64,000 nucleotides of DNA. Source: Brachypodium distachyon. Its lineage: Eukaryota; Streptophyta; Magnoliopsida; Poales; Poaceae. The stretch spans positions 8,804,001 through 8,868,000 of the forward strand of contig NC_016132.3 in NCBI RefSeq assembly GCF_000005505.3. The letters run 5' to 3'. Made by a program: the position numbers and the translations under genes. A model generated the notes under the pieces. It saw only the letters and a program-made list of their open reading frames with translations, was not told where the DNA came from and did no database searches. Positions 58,244 to 64,000 of this stretch are shown piece by piece (position 1 is the first letter of the stretch; each line of letters starts with the position of its first letter).

Positions 58244-60867
58244 CATGCGAGTTTGACAACACGATAGCAACTTAACCCAATACAATGCTCAAACTGTATA
58301 CATCCAATTGCGAAAGGAAAAGGAGACTAAGAACACTAACCAACGAAAGAGATAATAATACTAAGAAGTTTGAAGTACGTCCTCGGTGAATTGAATCGGA
58401 TGCCTATTTCCTTATTCAAATTCAAGTCTCTCGATACTTCCTGTTATTCATCATCTACCTTTTACAATATGCTTCTCGGTATCTATCTTTTACAGACTGG
58501 ATTATCAACCGAGGAGAAAAAAGAGAGATGAGCAAACAAAGTACTCTCACAAAAATTAAATTATTTTAAATTACGCTAAAATGGTGGCAGGGGAAACGGT
58601 GTGCCGACCAAGGTGTTGGTCTGATCCTCTCTTCCTGCATAAGCAGAGGAGAGGAGCAATTGGCAAACGGGACCAGACACTCTCACAGTCTCACACACAT
58701 CATTGTGCGCCACTAATCCAACCATAACATATATTGGTGGCTCGGTCCTGACCTTCGACTTGTCATTGTCATTTTCTGCTGCGGCTAACGTCCGCACTGC
58801 ACGAGTCCGACTCCGAACAGTAGTACTCCGTACTACCAATTTGGAGAGGAGAAAAGGTCTCTTCTGTTCGTGGACAAATTGATCGGTGGCCATGCATGGT
58901 GGCGAATGGCGAGCTGGTGGATGCATTATCGAGATGACACGAGGCTTCCAGACGTGCGTTCGACCGCATCATGGTACAAAGTGTTCCATCCGTGGTGAAA
59001 ACAATTTTTCTAATCAGCCAGCGTGATGGTAAAAACTTGTCCGGGGCCCTTTTTTAGGAGACAGGGGAACAACAGGAGTGCCTAGCTTCCAGTCTTGACA
59101 ACAACAAAAGGTTGAACGTTCCGTATAGATTCTTTAATACAAAAGAAAAATCTAAGACAGATTGTATATAAACGTCATGATGTTTTTTCTACATCAAAAT
59201 ATTCTGTATATGTATTGTTATAAAACTAACTAAGAAAGTGAAAAATAATATAGAAAAACTTAGATTGAATCAAAATCGATGTTCATGTATTTAAAGAAAC
59301 TTTCATGTATTTTGAACACAGTACTCATGTCTCTCAAAAAATATTCATTTATTTAAATAAGATGGAAAAATGAAAGAAATGGAGAAAAATAAAACCCAAA
59401 ATGGAAAGGAAAGGAAAGTAGGAGATGGAAAAATAAAACTAGATGGATAAAATTGTGGATTTGTTGGTCCGGGCCAAGTGACATGGGGTAACAGAGCAGA
59501 CAGGAAGGGAAAATCACAGTAGATTGTTGGGCCGGCCCAAGTGCTATAAAGGGTACCGGATATTAAGTAAGCCCGAGAATGGTCCAGAGCGAGCTCGATT
59601 TGGCGCACGAACTTAAACAAGACCATTGGGTTAAGAGTCTTACGGGGTCACCGGGTCAGACTTTTGACGGCTTGTAGGTAGCACACCTACACGCCAGGTC
59701 TTTTTAGTTTGGCGAACGGTCTGGAGAAACCGCCGCCTAAATTTAATTACGCTACTAACTAGCTTGGGCTAAACTAGTTTGAATGTTTAGCTAAATTTGA
59801 GATGCGGTTTCTGCAGAAAGCTAAGTGAGGGCAGATTCTAGAAGAATCCCGTTTTAGAAGCCGAAAAAAACATAGCCTTATTATCTTGCAGTTTCCCCCT
59901 AATAAAACAATAAGTTTACGTTGAGAGCTCTCAGGACATCTTCAAGAAGAAATGGTTATATAGAAAGCGAATTGCTATTTTAAGTCGATTGATAAATAAG
60001 TATTTCTAAGTTCAATCTAAATACCGTCCGATCCAATTACTGAGATTCTTGCAAGATTGATACGAATAGAAATGAAGAGAAATGTTTAATAAGATGGCTT
60101 ATGATGGTCGACCGAGAAATAACTATTTCTAAGTCGACCGTGAAATAGACATTCCCATGTAGAAATTACTAAGAGGGGAAAGAATATTTAACTCATGATT
60201 AGTAGCAGCATTTCCAATAGTCATTACTAAGAGTTGGCACTAAACACTAAAAAGCTAGAGATTCATGTGAGATGGTGGAGCCCACCAAGTAATTTAAGTG
60301 TTCTAGACAAGTAGTCCCTCAGGTCTCTTAAACAAGTATTGTGCTGTTAATAGCGTCGTGGTACAAGAGACCAAGCAGTTTCTGTATAGACGCAGAAGAT
60401 CACAAACACGCACGCAGACTGACCCATATGTACGCGCGCACGCACATCCTATCCCCGTGATCACCTCCGAGGGAGACAGGTCCGGCCGATCATCTTGAGA
60501 TTGATGAAGTCACCACAGGAACCTTATTGGTTACGGGTACATTACTCTCATTGAAAGCACAACGCCGATTAAATTCTGAAATAAATAAAGAAAATGCGAG
60601 CACCCATGTCAAGTGTGTTACTTGAACCTGGGTGAACTGGTTCCACCACAAGAAACCAACCACGAACTCTTGTATAATTAATCGTACTTTATTTTTTTCA
60701 CTTTCTCTCCCATCCACGTCATCAAAAAGCCTACGTGACATGCTTTGGTAACAGTTGAGGTAAGATGCTCTTGGTATCTCAATTTTTTAAAGTTCTGTGA
60801 AAGAATTAGTTGATCTGTAGTTTGCGGTCGAAAAATGAGCGATGAGAGAGGTGTAAATCTTGATGTA
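58244..60867. other. Spacer, nothing recognised
   Basis: AT-rich DNA with only short open frames on both strands and no family that I know. Confidence 0.4.
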
Positions 60868-60979
60868 CTCCATCCGTCTCATAATTTTTTTCTCAAATAT
60901 GTCCAAATATGATTTATCTATTTCTAGAAAGTGTCTAGATACATGTAATATTTCGACAAGAATTATGAAACGGAGATGG
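60868..60979. mobile_element. Stowaway-type MITE
   Basis: Ends CTCCATCCGTCTCATAATTT and complementary AATTATGAAACGGAGATGG, with TA on the left. Confidence 0.7.
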
Positions 60980-63718
60980 TTATGGCCTTATGCCGACTCG
61001 CTCGGTTTAATGAGACCGAATTTGATGGCGTCACGTCAATTGAGAACACAAGTTTTGTTGCTCACCCAAACTATGCAGCCAGAATATGGTGGGGCGAACT
61101 GAGGTTACAACCAAACGGACTTGGCTTCATCTTTGAACACAGAAATTTTCATAAGAAGCATTTTTGTTAGCTCAATACTAGATGGTCGTATGTAAAATTA
61201 GAAGGCCCCTGCAATGAAAAACTCCAGCGACCGTGGTACTCCGTACTCGTCCGTTGGTCCCTCTCCCTTTTTTCTCCATTTGCGAAGCTGAAAGAGGACC
61301 AAAAGGGTCGCGAAACCTTTTCCCACCTTCAACTTTACTTGCACGAAATCTCAAAAGAAAGAAAGAAAGAAAAATGAAAAGCTTGACTTAGCCGAGGCGT
61401 GAGGCTTTAATCACTTTAGTTCCCCACACAAGCCATTACTTTACATCTTGCACAGTTGAAATACCTCAAAGTCCAAAGTAGCAGTACATCTTAAATGCAT
61501 ATGCATGCTCTTTGGGCCTTTTTGTAAAGAAAAGCAGGTCCCCGAAAAGAAAGCAAAAGATTGAGGCCTAGAGGGGCACCATACACAGAGAAAGATGATA
61601 GGAATTCCCTAAATAAAACAGATGATGGGGAAGCTTTTTTTCTAGACTGTAGAGCATCTATAACTAACGAGGCGCAGGGTGATATTTTCTCCACGCAAAG
61701 ATTAAGGTATTGAATGCAGATGCAGAAGTTATGTGTGCACAATTTTCCTTATTAAAAAGAGAAAAGTATCGAGCGGTAGCAAATCTAGAAATGATTTTTG
61801 AGCTTAAAATAATATACGTTTAGTTGATCAACAAAATCAGAACTTGATCTTTCTTTTGTATTTAAACAATTTTAATTGATTTTTTAACACAAGGAAAAGT
61901 TTTTGTCTGCTTCTTAATTAAGAAGAAAGTTGACCAGATAATTAACAGAAAATGAAGCAAAAACCGAATAAACGACACTAATGCCATAAAAACACCAATG
62001 GACAACAAGGGCCAAGTCCAAAGCCCCACTTCACTAAGACCAGACAGCGACTTCTATGAGAGGAGTAAGCACGAGACACTTCGACAAATATGAAGAAGCC
62101 GACCTCCCACGGGACCTGTGCCAAAGCGACGCCAATTATCAGCATCAAGGGCAACCTTGTCGCCCACACGACACGAGGACAACACACTCAACAATTTTTT
62201 ATTTTTTTTGCGAAGAGAGGACAACGCACTCAATGTTGACGAATCACCCCGGGCCCGTTGTTCGGCCACGCCCAGAAGACCACCAACACCACCTTTCAGG
62301 ACCTCCATCCCCGACCGTACACCGTTCTCGCTCGAGCTGCAACGCCGTATGACCCGCCGCCCGCAGACCAAACGGCGCGAAGCAACCCGCTTGCAGACCA
62401 CGATCATCGCACCAACATCCCGGGTGGGCTGGACGCGTCATAATCGAGGTTGGAGCCATTGACATAATTATTCGGACTTGGTGCAGCGGATGCCCGTGGA
62501 GTATTTTGTACAATAAATATCTAAAGTAACGGTTTTGGATAATTTACTCAGAATAAAACGGAGAAATGACGAAAATTTCACCGACGGTCCTATGCTCAAC
62601 TCCAAAGGACGTGCGCACATCGCGACCGTGACTCCGTGATCGAATCAAAGCTTTTACGGTTCTTCTTTTTTCGGCAGCCGGTTCTTCTCTCCATTTGCCG
62701 ACATATTTACTATAGTTCCGCCGGGCCGATTCTATATCATATCACCTGTAAAACCCACGGACACTGCGCCGTGGGACCTGGTCAGCGACGGCGATGTCAC
62801 CCCCTGTGGGTCTAGCCCGCGCGGGATGGTGGGGCCAGCAGAGCGAAAAGCTGGTTGATGCGACTTTCCGTAGCGCTGCTTTTCGGGCGGGGGTGTTTTG
62901 TTTGTTCCGTTTTCTTTCTTTTTTTTTCTTTGTCGCGGTCGCTTTTGCTTTTATCTGTTTCTTGGTGCGCGGGTCCAAAAGGCAAACAGATTTGCAGTAG
63001 ATCAGATGGATAGTGTGCCACGCACGCACACCAGCACATGGGCACACGGCTAAGCAGCTGCAGCGCCGGTCGCTAGTAAAGAGTAGCATTTTTTTTTTTA
63101 GGAAAGTAGCAAAAATTATTTGTTTGTGAGAAGACAATGAACCGAATTATCAGAATACGGGCGCCGACGACAATACAGAACATTCTGGAATATGACAATC
63201 CGAGCGAGCGTAGAGGAAAAATTCTCTGGAGATGGACGAACAAAAGGTCGATTCGTCTACGGGCACGCTCAGACCCACGGGCGATCCCGACGGGCGGGGC
63301 CCGCGCCGTTTGCCGAAAAACTTGGCCCCGCTTGCTCGCGAGAGAGGCCGGCTGACGTGGACCTGACACCGGCTGGGCCATGTGTAACCGGCTACACCCG
63401 GTCACTGCTTCTCCGCATCTGCCGTGCACCACTGTGCTGCTGCGCACCAGCCAGCAACCAGCCAGCCCCAGCCGAATGCGCAATACCTTCGTGGTTCGAC
63501 GCGTTTCACTTCTTTCTGCTCCGTCTGGATGTTGTTGCTAGGGTAAAGCGTTTCCACTGTTTCATGTCCTGTGTTTAACTTCTTCTGTAGTGAATCGTCT
63601 GCTACTGTGATCATGCCGCATGCTGGACATTGACCAATGTATCTGCAAAAGTGAGGGCATCTTTGACCGCGCAACACAGAGCCACAGAGGTCAGATTACA
63701 CAATTTTTCTACAAGTAA
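60980..63718. other. Spacer, nothing recognised
   Basis: 62.0-62.5 kb and 63.15-63.6 kb are GC-richer with overlapping open frames on both strands; no frame shows family motifs or splice structure. The second could be the 5' leader of a gene beyond the right edge. Confidence 0.35.
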
Positions 63719-63835
63719 TCCGTCCAATAAAAATATCTCAAGTTTGTCAAAATTTGAATATATCTAGACATGATTTAGTGTATAGATGCATCCAATTTTG
63801 TCAAAATTGAAACATCTTTTGTTGGACGGAAAGAG
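63719..63835. mobile_element. Stowaway-like MITE
   Basis: Complementary ends (CCGTCCAATAAAAATATCTC and ACATCTTTTGTTGGACGG), TA on both sides. Confidence 0.65.
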
Positions 63836-64000
63836 TAAAAGATTTGCGCTTAAGAATATACGTAAACACCCGGATGATCATGATAACCATAGTCAAACCA
63901 CCAGCAATGTTCAAATTAGGACGTCATTGATGCCTCGTTCTTCGTGCATAATTAAAAACTGTAGGGACATAGCCGCGCAAATGGATTACGAAGTTTCTTG

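Noticed and set aside
62054..62513. Overlapping 90-117 codon frames on both strands
   Set aside because: No family features, no splice sites that extend them, and mutual overlap.
1..64000. CRISPR arrays, rRNA or tRNA genes
   Set aside because: No regularly spaced repeats, rRNA-like blocks or convincing tRNA A/B-box cloverleafs were seen; the DNA is plant nuclear.

Overview
The window is nuclear DNA of a grass (Poaceae). The signs are GC-rich first exons beside AT-rich spacers, many Stowaway-type MITEs with the CTCCCTCCG terminus and TA target duplications, copia-type LTRs with the TGTTGGAAATATGCC end, Mutator-like, CACTA and Helitron termini, and grass-type gene families (PIR2-like helical/DUF3615 proteins and an XA21-type LRR receptor kinase). 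I cannot name the species from sequence alone.

Layout. (1) 1-25.3 kb holds three same-strand genes of the PIR2-like helical/DUF3615 family. Copy 1 is intronless and cut by the left edge. Copy 2 is a pseudogene with two stops and an intron swollen from 1.6 to 6.9 kb by nested transposons: a Pack-MULE carrying pieces of an NPF (NRT1/PTR) transporter, an hAT-like insertion inside one of those pieces, and two solo LTRs. Copy 3 is intact with three exons (695 aa). Between copies 1 and 2 lie a 2.2-kb palindrome with a Helitron-like end at its centre, a small-gene relic, a CACTA end and LINE debris. (2) 25.3-28.1 kb is LINE debris. (3) 28.2-30.3 kb and 55.5-58.2 kb are two direct copies of a segment holding a small minus-strand gene. 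Read with one short intron, both copies encode secreted precursors ending in the same PSY-type (tyrosine-sulfated) peptide motif. (4) 32.0-47.3 kb is an NDC80/HEC1 kinetochore pseudogene. Its first exon is split by a Ty3/gypsy element with a 5-bp target duplication, and that element is itself split inside integrase by a 3.55-kb solo LTR. (5) 49.9-53.3 kb is an intact LRR-XII (XA21-type), non-RD receptor kinase of 1085 aa, followed 14 bp after its stop by a candidate Helitron. (6) From 58.3 kb to the end I see only MITEs and unassigned AT-rich DNA.

How the parts may work together. The clearest functional candidates are the two PSY-like peptide genes and the receptor kinase, which lies between them and 2.2 kb from one of them. 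In rice the LRR-XII kinase XA21 perceives sulfated RaxX, a bacterial mimic of PSY peptides. A ligand-receptor relation here is inference from family and position only. The DUF3615 genes form a separate tandem family of unknown function. The rest of the window is a record of nested transposition and gene decay.
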